From contig CAURGH010000016.1 in NCBI GenBank assembly GCA_963524305.1, forward strand, positions 1 to 40,915: a DNA stretch of 40,915 bases, given 5' to 3'. The position numbers and the translations under genes are program-made. A model generated the notes under the pieces. It did no database searches. It saw nothing but the letters and a program-made list of their open reading frames with translations, and was not told the DNA's origin. Below are positions 23,930 through 33,344 of this stretch, in pieces. This stretch comes from JABCPH02 sp963524305. Lineage in GTDB: Bacteria > Fusobacteriota > Fusobacteriia > Fusobacteriales > Leptotrichiaceae. The stretch's first letter is position 1. The number at the start of each line of letters is the position of its first letter.

Positions 23930-25261
23930 TTATAACAAAACATTTCCATCTTCATCAATTGCCTTATAAGCTGGTCTAATTAATTTCTTATCAACTAAAA
24001 TTTGCTCCATTCTATGTGCATTCCAGCTAGCAATTCTAGCAAGAGCAAAAAGTGGTGTAAAAATATTTTGTGGAATATTCAAAAGTTTATATACAAAACC
24101 AGAATACAAATCAACATTTGCACAAATTTCAAAATTTTTTCCTTTAAGTTCTTTTCCAATTTCTTTTGTTAGTTTTTCAATATTTGAAAATAACTCAAAT
24201 TCTTCAAGTGCATCTTTTTCTTTTGCTAATTCATAAGCTTTTTTCTTCAGTAATACAGCACGAGGATCGGAAATTGTATAGATAGCATGTCCCATACCAT
24301 AAATTCTACCTTTTTTATCAAATGTCTCTTTATTAAATATTTTTTTTAAATATTCTTTCAGTTTAACTTCGTCATACGGATTAGTATTTCTCTTAATATC
24401 TTCCACCATTTTTGTAACCATTGAATTTGCTCCACCGTGCATAGGTCCTTTCAAGGCTCCGATTGAGGCAGAAATCGACGAATACGTATCAGTTCTAGTT
24501 GAAGAAACCACATGAGAAGTAAAAGTTGAGTTGTTCCCTCCTCCATGTTCTGCATGGATAACTAAAATCAAGTCCAAAATCTCAGCTTCCAATTCTGTAA
24601 ATTGATTGTCATCTCTAAGCATGTGAAGAACATTTTGTGCGATACTGTATTCTTCCACTGGATTATGAATTATCAAACTTTTATTAAAATGTTTATAATT
24701 ACATGCTTGATAACAATAAACAAGAAGACTAGGAAATTTTGCAATCAAATTTAAAGACTGATCAATCAAGTTTGGAAGACTGACATCATCTGGATTTTCA
24801 TCTAAAGTATAAAGACACAAAACAGACCGTTGAAGCTGATTCATTATATCTGTACTTGGTTTTCTCAATATGAAATCTTCGATAAACTCATCTGGCAAAT
24901 GATGATACTCTTTTAAAGTACTGATAAACATTTTTAATTCAAAATTAGAAGGGACTTTACCAAAAAGCAATAAAAATATTGTTTTTTCAAAGCAAAAAGT
25001 TTTTTCCTTTTTAAATTGAGCCACAAGCTTTTCAACAGGAATACCACGGTAATAAAGTTTTCCTTCTGCTGGAATTTTTTTTCCATCCTTATCAATTGAG
25101 TATCCTAAAACAGAACCAATTTTTGTTAATCCAACAAGAACTCCTGTCCCATTTTTATTTCTAAGACCCCTTTTTACATTCAATTTATTGTAAATATCGT
25201 CTGAAATAGAATTATTTTCAGTGAACATAACTCCCAACTCATTAATAAAATCAGTTTTCAT
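23930..25261 (-). CDS. citZ: Citrate synthase
   Basis: A 443-residue enzyme joining acetyl-CoA and oxaloacetate to citrate. Catalytic residues are visible: His239 in HAEHGGGN, His275 in GPMHGGANS, His325 in GMGHAIYTISDPRA and Asp384 in NVDLYSG. KLYYRGIPVEKLV near 68-80 is the usual start of the large domain. The first ~45 residues are an extension seen in the Fusobacteria/Clostridia type. It is the last gene of the minus-strand operon acn-icd-citZ, 15 bases after icd. I see no succinyl-CoA part of the cycle, so the operon probably feeds 2-oxoglutarate and glutamate. Confidence 0.93.
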   Translation of the reverse strand: MKTDFINELGVMFTENNSISDDIYNKLNVKRGLRNKNGTGVLVGLTKIGSVLGYSIDKDGKKIPAEGKLYYRGIPVEKLVAQFKKEKTFCFEKTIFLLLFGKVPSNFELKMFISTLKEYHHLPDEFIEDFILRKPSTDIMNQLQRSVLCLYTLDENPDDVSLPNLIDQSLNLIAKFPSLLVYCYQACNYKHFNKSLIIHNPVEEYSIAQNVLHMLRDDNQFTELEAEILDLILVIHAEHGGGNNSTFTSHVVSSTRTDTYSSISASIGALKGPMHGGANSMVTKMVEDIKRNTNPYDEVKLKEYLKKIFNKETFDKKGRIYGMGHAIYTISDPRAVLLKKKAYELAKEKDALEEFELFSNIEKLTKEIGKELKGKNFEICANVDLYSGFVYKLLNIPQNIFTPLFALARIASWNAHRMEQILVDKKLIRPAYKAIDEDGNVLL

Positions 25262-25276
25262 ATTTTCACCAACTCC

Positions 25277-26278
25277 TTATTTCAGATTTTCAATAATTTT
25301 ATCTGTAAATTCAGTAGTTGTAGCATTTCCGCCTAAATCTGCTGTTTTATAACCATCAGTTAATGTCTTTAAAATGGCTCTTTCAATGTTTTTAGCAAAA
25401 TCATCAAGTTTTAAATATTTTAACATTTCGATTGAAGAAAGTAGCAATGCAAGTGGATTTGCCTTATTTTGTCCTGCAATATCTGGTGCTGATCCATGTA
25501 CTGCCTCAAAAATAGCAATATCATCTCCAATATTAGCCCCAGGTGCAACTCCAAGACCTCCAACGAGTCCAGCTACTAAATCTGACAAAATATCTCCATA
25601 TAAATTCATTGTAACAATTACTTTGAATCTTTCAGGATTTGTAACAAGCTGCATACACATATTGTCAATAATAAGTGCTTCTAACTCAATATTTTCATAT
25701 TCTTTTGAAATTTCTCTTGCAATATCCAAAAACATTCCATCAGTAAATTTTAAAATATTTGCTTTGTGAACAACGGTAACTTTTGAAATTCCATTATTTT
25801 TTGCATATTCAAAAGCACTTCTAATAATTCTTTCGCTTCCTTTTCTTGTAATTCTTTTCACAGCAATTGCACTAGTTTTTTCTTCATTCTCATATTTTTC
25901 TTCACCAATATAGATTCCTTCAGTATTTTCACGAAAAATAGCCAAATCAATATTATCATATCGAGTTTCAACTCCAGGTAGATTTCTAGAAGGTCTAAAA
26001 TTTGTATATAAATCGTATTTTTTTCTAAGATACACATTTATACTTCTAAAACCTTTTCCAATTGGTGTAGTAATAGGCCCTTTTATCGCAATTTTATTTC
26101 TTTCAATGCTTTTATAAAGGCTTTCTGGTATAAGTTCTCCAGTTTTTTCGTAAACATCCGATCCAGCATTTTCAGTTTCAAATTCCACAGGAACTTTTGC
26201 TGCATCAAATATTTTTACTAAACTTTCAGAGATTTCATATCCAATTCCATCTCCAGGTATTAATGTAATTTTTTTCAT
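25277..26278 (-). CDS. icd: Isocitrate dehydrogenase (probably NAD-dependent)
   Basis: A 333-residue member of the isocitrate/isopropylmalate dehydrogenase family. The start at 26278 (MKKITLIPGDGIG) is chosen because GTGGAAG overlaps the GTG that would begin the longer frame at 26290. Motifs are RENTEGIYIGEE (substrate serine replaced by threonine), the catalytic lysine in HKANILKFTDG, NLYGDILSDLVAGLVGGLG with the metal aspartates, and EAVHGSAPDIAGQNKANP for the cofactor. Short length and these motifs fit the NAD type. Homoisocitrate or isopropylmalate use is possible in principle, but aconitase and citrate synthase on either side argue for isocitrate. Confidence 0.9.
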   Translation of the reverse strand: MKKITLIPGDGIGYEISESLVKIFDAAKVPVEFETENAGSDVYEKTGELIPESLYKSIERNKIAIKGPITTPIGKGFRSINVYLRKKYDLYTNFRPSRNLPGVETRYDNIDLAIFRENTEGIYIGEEKYENEEKTSAIAVKRITRKGSERIIRSAFEYAKNNGISKVTVVHKANILKFTDGMFLDIAREISKEYENIELEALIIDNMCMQLVTNPERFKVIVTMNLYGDILSDLVAGLVGGLGVAPGANIGDDIAIFEAVHGSAPDIAGQNKANPLALLLSSIEMLKYLKLDDFAKNIERAILKTLTDGYKTADLGGNATTTEFTDKIIENLK

Positions 26279-26412
26279 AATATCTTCCACTCTTTCTAAA
26301 TTATTTTTTATATAAATTACAGTAATTCCAGTTTAAATTTAAGAGATAACTTATTCAAAATTTTTAAATACTTTTAACTCAAAATCAAACTAGAACTACT
26401 GTTATTCATGTT
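26279..26412. other. Intergenic gap inside the acn-icd-citZ operon
   Basis: 134 AT-rich bases between aconitase and isocitrate dehydrogenase. I see neither a strong hairpin nor a convincing promoter, so read-through from acn is likely. Confidence 0.4.
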
Positions 26413-28365
26413 TTAACTCAAAAATTCATCACTCGTAGCAAATTTTAAATATCCACCAAATTTCAAGATTTTAAGTTCTCTTTCTGAACCATTGAATTTA
26501 GCAGGGAATTCAATATTTTTAGTAAGATTTTTAACAATGAATCTTCCGTTTATCAATGAATTTGGAATATTGGATAATTGTAATTCGTCATATTCATCAA
26601 TTTTGTTGTAATCTTCTACATTTTCAAATTCTAACGGTATAATTCCACTGTTTATCAAGTTTGCTTTGTGAATTCTTGCAAATGATTTTGCGATAACAGC
26701 TTTTATACCAAGATAAAGTGGTAATAATGCAGCATGTTCACGGCTAGAACCTTGTCCATAATTTTCTCCACCAACAACAATTCCACCGTCATTTTTTTCA
26801 GCTCTTTCTTTGAAATCTGGAATAATTGTTTCAAAACAGTGTTCAGATAATTTAGGAATATTTGAACGGAATGGCAATAATGCGGCATTTGATGGACAAA
26901 TATCATCTGTTGTAATGTTATCTCCTGTTTTTAAAATAACTTTTTTAGTAAAACTGTTTTTTAATTCTTCTCCAATAGGGAATGGTTTAATATTAGGTCC
27001 CATAACGATTTTGGTATCTTCTCTTTCTTTCTTTGCTTCCTCTTCATTAGGATTAGGGAAAATAAAGTAGTTATCTGATACTTCAAATTTTTCTGGATCT
27101 TCAATGATAATTTCTTCTCCTAACTCTCTAGGATCTGTCAAATATCCTGTGATTGCAGATGCAGCCGCTGTTTCTGTACTTACTAAGTAAACTCCTGCAC
27201 TCATTGTTCCGCATCTTCCCTTGAAGTTTCTGTTAAATGTTCTAAGTGAGATTCCATCTGTTTTTGGTGCTTGTCCCATTCCAATACAAGGTCCACACGC
27301 AGCTTCTAGTAATCTCGCACCAGCCGCTATAAATTTAGCCAATGCTCCATTTTCTGAAATCATTTTCATAATATTACTTGAACCTGGCGATAAAACAAGA
27401 CTTACATCTGGATGAACTTTTTTCCCATCTAAAATTGCTGCAAGTTTCATAAAATCTGAATAAGATGAATTTGTACATGAACCAATCGCAATTTGATCAA
27501 CTTTCAATTTTTTGTCTTTTGGAATTTCATGCACATTATCAGGACTATGAGGAAAAGCCGCAAGTGGCACTAATTCATCTAAATTAACAACTAGTTTTTC
27601 ATCATAAACTGCATCCTCATCAGGCAATAATTCTACAAAATCTTCTCCACGTGATTGTTTTTCCAAGAATGTCTTCGTATTTTCATCACTTGGGAAAATT
27701 GAAGTTGTAGCTCCTAATTCAGCTCCCATATTTGTAATAGTGGCTCTATCCTCAACAGATAACGATTTTATACCTTCTCCAGTATATTCCATTACAAATC
27801 CAACTCCACCTTTTACTGTTAATTCTTTTAAAACATATAAAATTACATCCTTAGCTGACACCCAAGGTTGTAATTTTCCTTTAAGTTCGATGTTATAAAC
27901 TTTTGGAACTTTCAAATAATAAAGTCCTCTTGCCATACCAATCGCAACATCAAGTCCACCTGCTCCAATTGCAAGCATTCCAAGACCTCCGCCAGTAGGT
28001 GTGTGACTGTCTGAACCAATCAATATTTTTCCTGGTTTACCAAATCTTTCCAAATGCAATCTATGACAAATTCCATTTCCAGGTTTTGAAAAAACAATAT
28101 TATGTTTTTTAGCCGATGTTTTAATAAATTCATGGTCATCCGCATTTTCAAAACTCGATTGTAACATATTGTGATCGACATAAGCCACAGAAATCTCCGT
28201 TGCTACTTTGTCAACATTCATTGCATTAAGCTGTAAATATGCCATTGTTCCCGTGGAATCTTGCGTAAGTGTCTGATTAACTCTTACTGCGATTTCGTTA
28301 CCTACCTTTAATTCTCCTTTTAGAAGATTTTTTTTCAAAATCTTGTACGTTAAACTCATACCCAT
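26413..28365 (-). CDS. acnA: Aconitate hydratase
   Basis: A 650-residue iron-sulfur enzyme interconverting citrate and isocitrate. AGGAGG at 28372-28377 puts the start at ATG 28365 (MGMSLTYKILKKNLL). The [4Fe-4S] ligands are Cys297 in IGSCTNSSY and Cys357/Cys360 in ACGPCIGMGQ. Other marks are DHNMLQ, GSDSHTPTGGG and the C-terminal swivel domain with GENYGQGSSREHAA. The length is shorter than AcnA (~890) and fits the single-chain Aquifex/Clostridium-type aconitase related to LeuCD. The gap to icd is about 134 bases, without a terminator I can see. First gene of the operon. Confidence 0.93.
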   Translation of the reverse strand: MGMSLTYKILKKNLLKGELKVGNEIAVRVNQTLTQDSTGTMAYLQLNAMNVDKVATEISVAYVDHNMLQSSFENADDHEFIKTSAKKHNIVFSKPGNGICHRLHLERFGKPGKILIGSDSHTPTGGGLGMLAIGAGGLDVAIGMARGLYYLKVPKVYNIELKGKLQPWVSAKDVILYVLKELTVKGGVGFVMEYTGEGIKSLSVEDRATITNMGAELGATTSIFPSDENTKTFLEKQSRGEDFVELLPDEDAVYDEKLVVNLDELVPLAAFPHSPDNVHEIPKDKKLKVDQIAIGSCTNSSYSDFMKLAAILDGKKVHPDVSLVLSPGSSNIMKMISENGALAKFIAAGARLLEAACGPCIGMGQAPKTDGISLRTFNRNFKGRCGTMSAGVYLVSTETAAASAITGYLTDPRELGEEIIIEDPEKFEVSDNYFIFPNPNEEEAKKEREDTKIVMGPNIKPFPIGEELKNSFTKKVILKTGDNITTDDICPSNAALLPFRSNIPKLSEHCFETIIPDFKERAEKNDGGIVVGGENYGQGSSREHAALLPLYLGIKAVIAKSFARIHKANLINSGIIPLEFENVEDYNKIDEYDELQLSNIPNSLINGRFIVKNLTKNIEFPAKFNGSERELKILKFGGYLKFATSDEFLS

Positions 28366-28408
28366 TTTTTGTCCTCCTGAACTCAAATTTATTTTTCGAT
28401 ATGCGTAT

Positions 28409-28438
28409 ATTATAATACCAAATCATTGAATAAGTCAA
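28409..28438 (-). promoter_or_regulatory. Promoter of the acn-icd-citZ operon
   Basis: On the minus strand TTGACT (28438-28433), 18 bases, TATAAT (28414-28409), 43 bases before the aconitase start. Confidence 0.75.
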
Positions 28439-28593
28439 TAAAGATATTATATATTTTATTTGCTTTTATATCTATTTCGCAAATACTTGAAATTTACAGA
28501 TATATATAGGTTTTAGGAGATTTTTTCTTTATTAATTCACACGAAATCTAAGAAGATTAATAAAAATTTATGGAATTATGATTTTCTAGTCCA

Positions 28594-28622
28594 TTGAATT
28601 AGATTAAAAAATATGGTATAAT
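28594..28622 (+). promoter_or_regulatory. Promoter of the secreted protein gene at 28663
   Basis: TTGAAT (28594-28599), 17 bases, TATAAT (28617-28622), 40 bases before the start. Confidence 0.75.
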
Positions 28623-28662
28623 TAAAAAACAAATGTTATTTTTAAAAAGAAGGGAGTAATGT

Positions 28663-29196
28663 ATGAAAAAATTAGTATTGTCATCATTGTTTTTAGTGGC
28701 ATTACAAGGATTTTGTGATTGTAATTTTATAAATGGTCCCGATTTATTATTAAATAGAATGATAAACAAAGTAAAATCTGAAAAGAAAGCAAATGATATT
28801 TTTTGTGATTCTGAAGATATGAAAATGGCTTATTATTTAATAGAAGACGAGAGCTACAATTTAACTTTAGGAGTTGGATTAAAATTAACAGAACAAACAA
28901 CAAATGAAGAATTTAAAAACAGATTTTATAACAAATTGGAAGAATACAAAACTTTTTTCTCAAAATTAGATACAAGTAATTTGGGAACAGTACCTTTACC
29001 CGATAAAGAAGTTATTAGATTTTATGGTCAAATGCCAGAAGAAAATCATTTTTTTATAATTGGAAAGTATGTGTATGATATGAAAACTAAAACTTCCAAA
29101 TTTTATGGAAGTACTACAGGAAAAGAACTGTTTGATAAAATAGGATTATTTGACAGATTACCTAATGTTGAATATATTGATGAAGTTATTTTTTAA
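28663..29196 (+). CDS. Secreted hypothetical protein
   Basis: A 177-residue protein with a signal peptide (MKKLVLSSLFLVALQGFC) and two closely spaced cysteines at its end (GFCDCNF); a lipoprotein is possible, although the lipobox (LQGFC) is poor. The mature part is mixed alpha/beta (NLTLGVGLKLTEQTTNEEFKNR; NHFFIIGKYVYDMKTK). No family recognised. GAAGGGAG precedes ATG 28663. It has its own promoter, and a long imperfect hairpin (GAAAGCTAT near 29218 with ATAGCTTTTTT at 29284) follows. Confidence 0.7.
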   Translation: MKKLVLSSLFLVALQGFCDCNFINGPDLLLNRMINKVKSEKKANDIFCDSEDMKMAYYLIEDESYNLTLGVGLKLTEQTTNEEFKNRFYNKLEEYKTFFSKLDTSNLGTVPLPDKEVIRFYGQMPEENHFFIIGKYVYDMKTKTSKFYGSTTGKELFDKIGLFDRLPNVEYIDEVIF

Positions 29197-29378
29197 TTTT
29201 TTAGTAAAAATTATTGAGAAAGCTATTTGATGAGAATAAACGAAACTGAACAATGAAAATTGAAGAGTGGAAATATTCTTTATGATAGCTTTTTTATTTT
29301 GAAAATTTTTAACAAAGATATAGTAAACTGTATTACGAAAAGAAATAATGAATATTAATGATAGAGAGGACGATAGAA

Positions 29379-30896
29379 ATGTTATTAGGCGGAAACGAAA
29401 CTACAAAAAAGATTGACAGTTTTGCAATTAATGAGCTAAAAATACCAAGTATAGTGCTTATGGAAAATGCAGCAATTTCTTTTGTGAAACATATTGATAA
29501 AAATGAGGATAATTTTCTTGTTATTTGTGGAAAGGGAAACAATGGTGGCGATGGTTATGCAATTGCACGGCAATTATTTTCAAAAGGGAAGAAAGTGAAG
29601 ATTTTTTGTATTAGTGATGAAAAGATGAGTAATGACTGTTTTGTAAATTATGAAATTTGTAAAAATTCGGGAATTGAGATTTTCTATAATTTGAAAGAGC
29701 TTGAAAAACTATTCGTAGAATGTGATGTTGTTATTGAAGGAATTTTTGGAACAGGCTTAAATTCTGAGATAAGAGGTATTTACAAAGATGTAATTTTGAA
29801 AATAAATGAAAATTGTAAAAAGAAAAAAGTTTATTCAATTGACATTCCGTCGGGAATTAATGGAGATACAGGAGATATTATGGGGATTTCGGTAAATGCA
29901 GATGTTACTATTTCTTTTGTAACTTATAAAAAAGGATTCTTGAATCCTGTAGCGAAAAAGTATTTAGGTGAAGTAATTGTTGAAAATATTGGTTTGAATG
30001 AAGGGAATATTATTCAGCTTGTAAATGAATATTACTTAACTGGTAAGATGATTAAATCTTTTTATATTGAAAGGAATGAAAATTCTCATAAGGGTGATTT
30101 TGGAAAAGTGTTGATTTATGCTGGAAGCAGTGGATTTTATGGAGCTGGGAATATTGTGACAAAATCTTGTGTGAGAAGTGGAACAGGATTAACGACTTTG
30201 ATTACAGATAAGAATAATTTTTCGTTGAATGTGTTTGTACCTGAAGCTATGAGTTTTCCGATAAATTTTGAAAATATAGAAGAAAGTTTTGAAAAATTAG
30301 AAAATGAAATCTTAAATAGTGATGTTATTGCGATTGGGCCTGGAATTGGAAAAAATCAAAAATCACTTGAGATTTTAAAAAAATTAATTAGTATTGAGAA
30401 AAATAAAAAAGGTAATAAAATTCATCTTGTTTTGGATGCAGATGCATTGAATTTATTGTCAGAAAATCAAGAATTATTTGAAAAAATACAGAATAGAAGT
30501 ATTTTAACGCCACACATAATTGAATTTTCAAGATTAACAGGTTTTTTATCAAATGAAATTTTGGAAAATAGATTTCAAAAAGCGATTGATTTTGCGAAAA
30601 AATATAAAATTGTATTGCTTTTAAAGGGGAAAAATACGATTGTAACTGATGGAGAGCAACTATTTGTAAATAGTACCGGAAACTCGCATATGGCAAACGG
30701 TGGCATGGGAGATTGTTTAACAGGAATTATAGCTTCATTTGCTGGTCAGAAGTATGATTTATTACATTCTGCGTTAATAGGTGCTTATTTGCATGGATTT
30801 ATTGGAGATAAATTGTTGAAAGAGCAGTATGTTGTTAATGCGACACATATTATTGAAGGAATTTCTAGAGGAATAAAAGAAATTTTTGGAAGATAA
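29379..30896 (+). CDS. nnr: Bifunctional NAD(P)HX epimerase / ADP-dependent dehydratase
   Basis: About 505 residues. The enzyme repairs hydrated NAD(P)H: the N-terminal YjeF_N domain (1-205; NETTKKIDSF, GKGNNGGDGYAIARQL, GIFGTGL, DIPSGINGDTG) epimerises NAD(P)HX. The C-terminal ribokinase-like domain (about 220-500; HKGDFGKVLIYAGSSGFYGAG, AIGPGIGKN, LDADALNLL, MANGGMGDCLTGIIASFAG) dehydrates the S form using ADP. The start at ATG 29379 is chosen for GAGAGGA at 29364-29370; the frame is open to ATG 29358, but that lacks a ribosome site. The PPTase-type fusion sometimes found in this family is absent. Confidence 0.93.
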   Translation: MLLGGNETTKKIDSFAINELKIPSIVLMENAAISFVKHIDKNEDNFLVICGKGNNGGDGYAIARQLFSKGKKVKIFCISDEKMSNDCFVNYEICKNSGIEIFYNLKELEKLFVECDVVIEGIFGTGLNSEIRGIYKDVILKINENCKKKKVYSIDIPSGINGDTGDIMGISVNADVTISFVTYKKGFLNPVAKKYLGEVIVENIGLNEGNIIQLVNEYYLTGKMIKSFYIERNENSHKGDFGKVLIYAGSSGFYGAGNIVTKSCVRSGTGLTTLITDKNNFSLNVFVPEAMSFPINFENIEESFEKLENEILNSDVIAIGPGIGKNQKSLEILKKLISIEKNKKGNKIHLVLDADALNLLSENQELFEKIQNRSILTPHIIEFSRLTGFLSNEILENRFQKAIDFAKKYKIVLLLKGKNTIVTDGEQLFVNSTGNSHMANGGMGDCLTGIIASFAGQKYDLLHSALIGAYLHGFIGDKLLKEQYVVNATHIIEGISRGIKEIFGR

Positions 30897-30925
30897 ATGA
30901 TTTTCAATGATTTGTGTGAAGAGAA

Positions 30926-30978
30926 AGAGAGTACAGCAATCTATATTTGTAGTCAAAAAAAGTTTTGCTGTACTCTCT
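30926..30978. terminator. Terminator hairpin between nnr and the sirtuin gene
   Basis: A perfect 14-base stem, AGAGAGTACAGCAA (30926-30939) against its complement (30965-30978), loop of 25 bases. The genes converge here. T runs are weak on both sides. Confidence 0.7.
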
Positions 30979-31070
30979 AGCATATAAAAAATAATATTTC
31001 TTAAATTTTTTAAAAATTTATTCTTTTATTTTCAAAATAATATTCTCAAAATAATTTTTATAACAAATCT

Positions 31071-31805
31071 TTATCTCAATTTCTTAAAAACTTCTCCGAT
31101 ACTTTCATGTATAACCAAATTTGCAAAATTATCTTGTTCAGTTTGAGATTTATTGATTAAAACAAGATTTTTTCCTTGAAAATATTGAATGAGGGAAGCT
31201 GCTGGATACACGATAAGTGAAGTTCCGCCTATAATTAATGTGTCTGCTTTTGAAATTTCATTTATTGCTTTTGAAAAAGTGAGTTGGTCAGGCACTTCTT
31301 CATATAAAGTAACATCAGGTTTTATAATTCCACCACATTTTGGACAGTGTGGAACGTTTTCCTTGTCACAAATTTCCAAAAATTCTTTCAAATTATATTT
31401 TTTACCACAATTAACACAAGTATTGCTATCAACTGTTCCGTGTAATTTTAAAACATTTTTGCTCCCAGCCATTTCATGCAAACAGTCAATATTTTGAGTT
31501 ATTACAGCCGATAATTTTCCTTCGTTTTCTAATTTTGCTAAGTATTTGTGAGCAAAGTTTGGCTTAGCCTTTGGATAAACGAGATGTTTTTTGTAAAAGT
31601 CATAAAATTCTTTTGGATATTTTTCATACATTGTGTGAGAAACAAGTTCCTCTGGAGAAAAATTTCTGTCTAATTTTAAACTGTAAACCCCATTAGCACT
31701 TCTAAAATCAGGAATTCCCGATTCTGTAGAAACACCAGCACCTCCAAAAAAGACAATTTTTTTGCTTTCATCAATTATTTTTTGAAGTAAATCAATTTTA
31801 TTCAT
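31071..31805 (-). CDS. cobB: NAD-dependent protein deacylase (sirtuin)
   Basis: A 244-residue Sir2 enzyme. The NAD-binding signature GAGVSTESGIPDFRS is at 23-37, TQNID at 103-107 and the catalytic His122 in LKLHG. The zinc ligands are Cys130/Cys133 (CVNC) and Cys154/Cys157 (CPKC). IIGGTSLIVYPAA and LINKSQT complete the Rossmann part. The lysine-acylation target range cannot be read, but the YxxR pair of desuccinylase-type sirtuins is not evident. AAGGTGATGAT lies upstream of the start on the minus strand. Monocistronic. Confidence 0.92.
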   Translation of the reverse strand: MNKIDLLQKIIDESKKIVFFGGAGVSTESGIPDFRSANGVYSLKLDRNFSPEELVSHTMYEKYPKEFYDFYKKHLVYPKAKPNFAHKYLAKLENEGKLSAVITQNIDCLHEMAGSKNVLKLHGTVDSNTCVNCGKKYNLKEFLEICDKENVPHCPKCGGIIKPDVTLYEEVPDQLTFSKAINEISKADTLIIGGTSLIVYPAASLIQYFQGKNLVLINKSQTEQDNFANLVIHESIGEVFKKLR

Positions 31806-32415
31806 TTATATCATCACCTTTTTTTATTTTCAAAAATTTTTTTGTTAATATATTATACAATATTTTTAGCAATTTGTTTCAAAAAAAGATGAGTTAGTAT
31901 TTTTTGTAAAAAAAATATGTTATAGAGGAGAAGTAATATGAGATAGAAATAAAAGATTTTTTAAAACTAGTTAAAGTAGTAAATGAGTTAAATAGAACTA
32001 TGATAAAATGACAAATAATTATGAGAATAAAGATATCATAAATTTATATAGAAATCAACAGACCATAGTTACAATAACTTGAAAGATTGAAAAAACATAG
32101 TGGTAATGTCAAAGAGCACTTTAAAACTGCTCTTTATAATATGGAAAATAATCTTAGTTTTTTTAATTAAGAGAGTATTTTGATTTAGTATTAATAGTAT
32201 TTTAAAACACAAAAATTAAAAAAATATTTACGAATAAGCAAATAATAAGTAAAATAAAATCAAAAAAAAAAAAAAAACAGTATAATAATCAAGAACATTT
32301 AAATATTATCAAAAATCATTTTATCAAAAATCATTTTAGGTATACAATTATTATTTAGAACATTGATTTTTTTAGAAGAAACAGTTTCATATTTTGTTAA
32401 GGAGGTTTTTTATTT
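31806..32415. other. Gene-poor stretch with a gene remnant, hairpin, poly-A and tandem repeat
   Basis: After the sirtuin leader there is a decayed frame (about 31938-32092) that reads EIEIKDFLKLVKVVNELNRT and, after a one-base shift, MTNNYENKDIINLYRNQQT; GAGGAG precedes it. A hairpin AAAGAGCA/TGCTCTTT lies at 32111-32135. There are sixteen A residues at 32262-32277. A 15-base unit ATCAAAAATCATTTT is repeated head to tail at 32308-32322 and 32323-32337, just upstream of TATACAAT (32341-32348), a possible -10 region for the tiny lipoprotein genes. Confidence 0.5.
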
Positions 32416-32541
32416 ATGATAAGAATATTGAAAATTATTTTATTAATATTAGCAATATTGTGGTCAGTTGTAGGGTGTAGTTCTACTAATCTATCTGCTT
32501 TTTGCTCTCTTGATCCTTTAGATTCAAGATGTTGGTATTAA
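32416..32541 (+). CDS. Tiny lipoprotein 1 (41 residues)
   Basis: ATG 32416 follows a strong AAGGAGG (32399-32405) and gives 41 residues: a basic start (MIRILK), a hydrophobic helix, a lipobox SVVGC (Cys21), and a mature peptide of only 21 residues ending FCSLDPLDSRCWY. It resembles lipoprotein 4 (33759) in its DPL(D/N) tail. The size and form recall entericidin-type small lipoproteins, but no sequence match is claimed. Confidence 0.7.
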   Translation: MIRILKIILLILAILWSVVGCSSTNLSAFCSLDPLDSRCWY

Positions 32542-32776
32542 ATGGAATAACTTCTTAACGAATTTCTTTAATTATTTTTATTAGACTAATAATTAAGATG
32601 AAGATATAAAATCCTAATAATTTCCTTTTAAATGTATTTTTATAAATAAAGTATTATTGGTAAAATAATTAATTAAATATATTATAAAATTAAAATCTCT
32701 AAATTATCAGTGATTCAAAGAATGATTTTTTTTAACTATTTAAAGAATTAAAATAAAAAAGAAAGGTGTGAATTTT

Positions 32777-33304
32777 ATGAAAAAATTAGCGATGGGATTA
32801 TTCTTAGTTTTAGGATTAGCTTCGTTTGCAGCTGGAAGTAAAGTTGAAGTAAAAGCAGGGTATGATTTTGGTGGAAAATATGACTTCGATGATATTTGGT
32901 ATGGAGGTAAAGCGAAAGCTGGAGCATTTGAAGTAGGAACAGAATACAGATACGAAGTAACTCCTGGATTAGAAATAGGTGGAGGAGTAGCATATCAATC
33001 ACATAAAAAAACTAAAGATGGGGGAGAAGGGTATAACTCAACTCCAGTGTACTTAACTTCTAAATATAGTTTTGATACAGGTGAAGTTAAACCTTATTTA
33101 AAAGCAGATTTAGGTTATTCATTTAATACAAACAAAGCTAAAAATGGAATGTATTATGGAGCAGGAATAGGAGTTTCATATAACAATTTCAATGCTGAAT
33201 TAATGTATAAAGAAAACAAATCTAAAATTGATGGATGGCTTTGGGATGAAAGTTTAAATTATAAAAGAGTTACTCTTGGTGTAGGTTATAATTTTGGTTT
33301 TTAA
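32777..33304 (+). CDS. Small outer-membrane beta-barrel protein
   Basis: A 175-residue protein with signal peptide MKKLAMGLFLVLGLASFAAG and a mature part of alternating strands rich in glycine and aromatics (VEVKAGYDFGGKYDF; LEIGGGVAYQS; VKPYLKADLGYSF; MYYGAGIGVSYN; VTLGVGYNFGF), ending in phenylalanine as expected for BAM-inserted barrels. It is probably an 8-strand porin-like barrel similar to OmpW/opacity-type proteins. AAAGGTGTG places the start at ATG 32777, not the GTG at 32768. It sits among the tiny lipoproteins, 40 bases ahead of the second. Confidence 0.8.
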   Translation: MKKLAMGLFLVLGLASFAAGSKVEVKAGYDFGGKYDFDDIWYGGKAKAGAFEVGTEYRYEVTPGLEIGGGVAYQSHKKTKDGGEGYNSTPVYLTSKYSFDTGEVKPYLKADLGYSFNTNKAKNGMYYGAGIGVSYNNFNAELMYKENKSKIDGWLWDESLNYKRVTLGVGYNFGF

Positions 33305-33344
33305 AACTTTAAGAGAAACGAATAAATTGTTAGGGGAGGATTAA

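Noticed and set aside
25374..25769. Plus-strand open frame opposite icd
   Set aside because: It is the antisense shadow of a well-supported gene, with no ribosome site and no recognisable protein features.
32111..32135. Hairpin AAAGAGCA/TGCTCTTT as a transcription terminator
   Set aside because: No T run follows and no intact gene lies upstream on the same strand.
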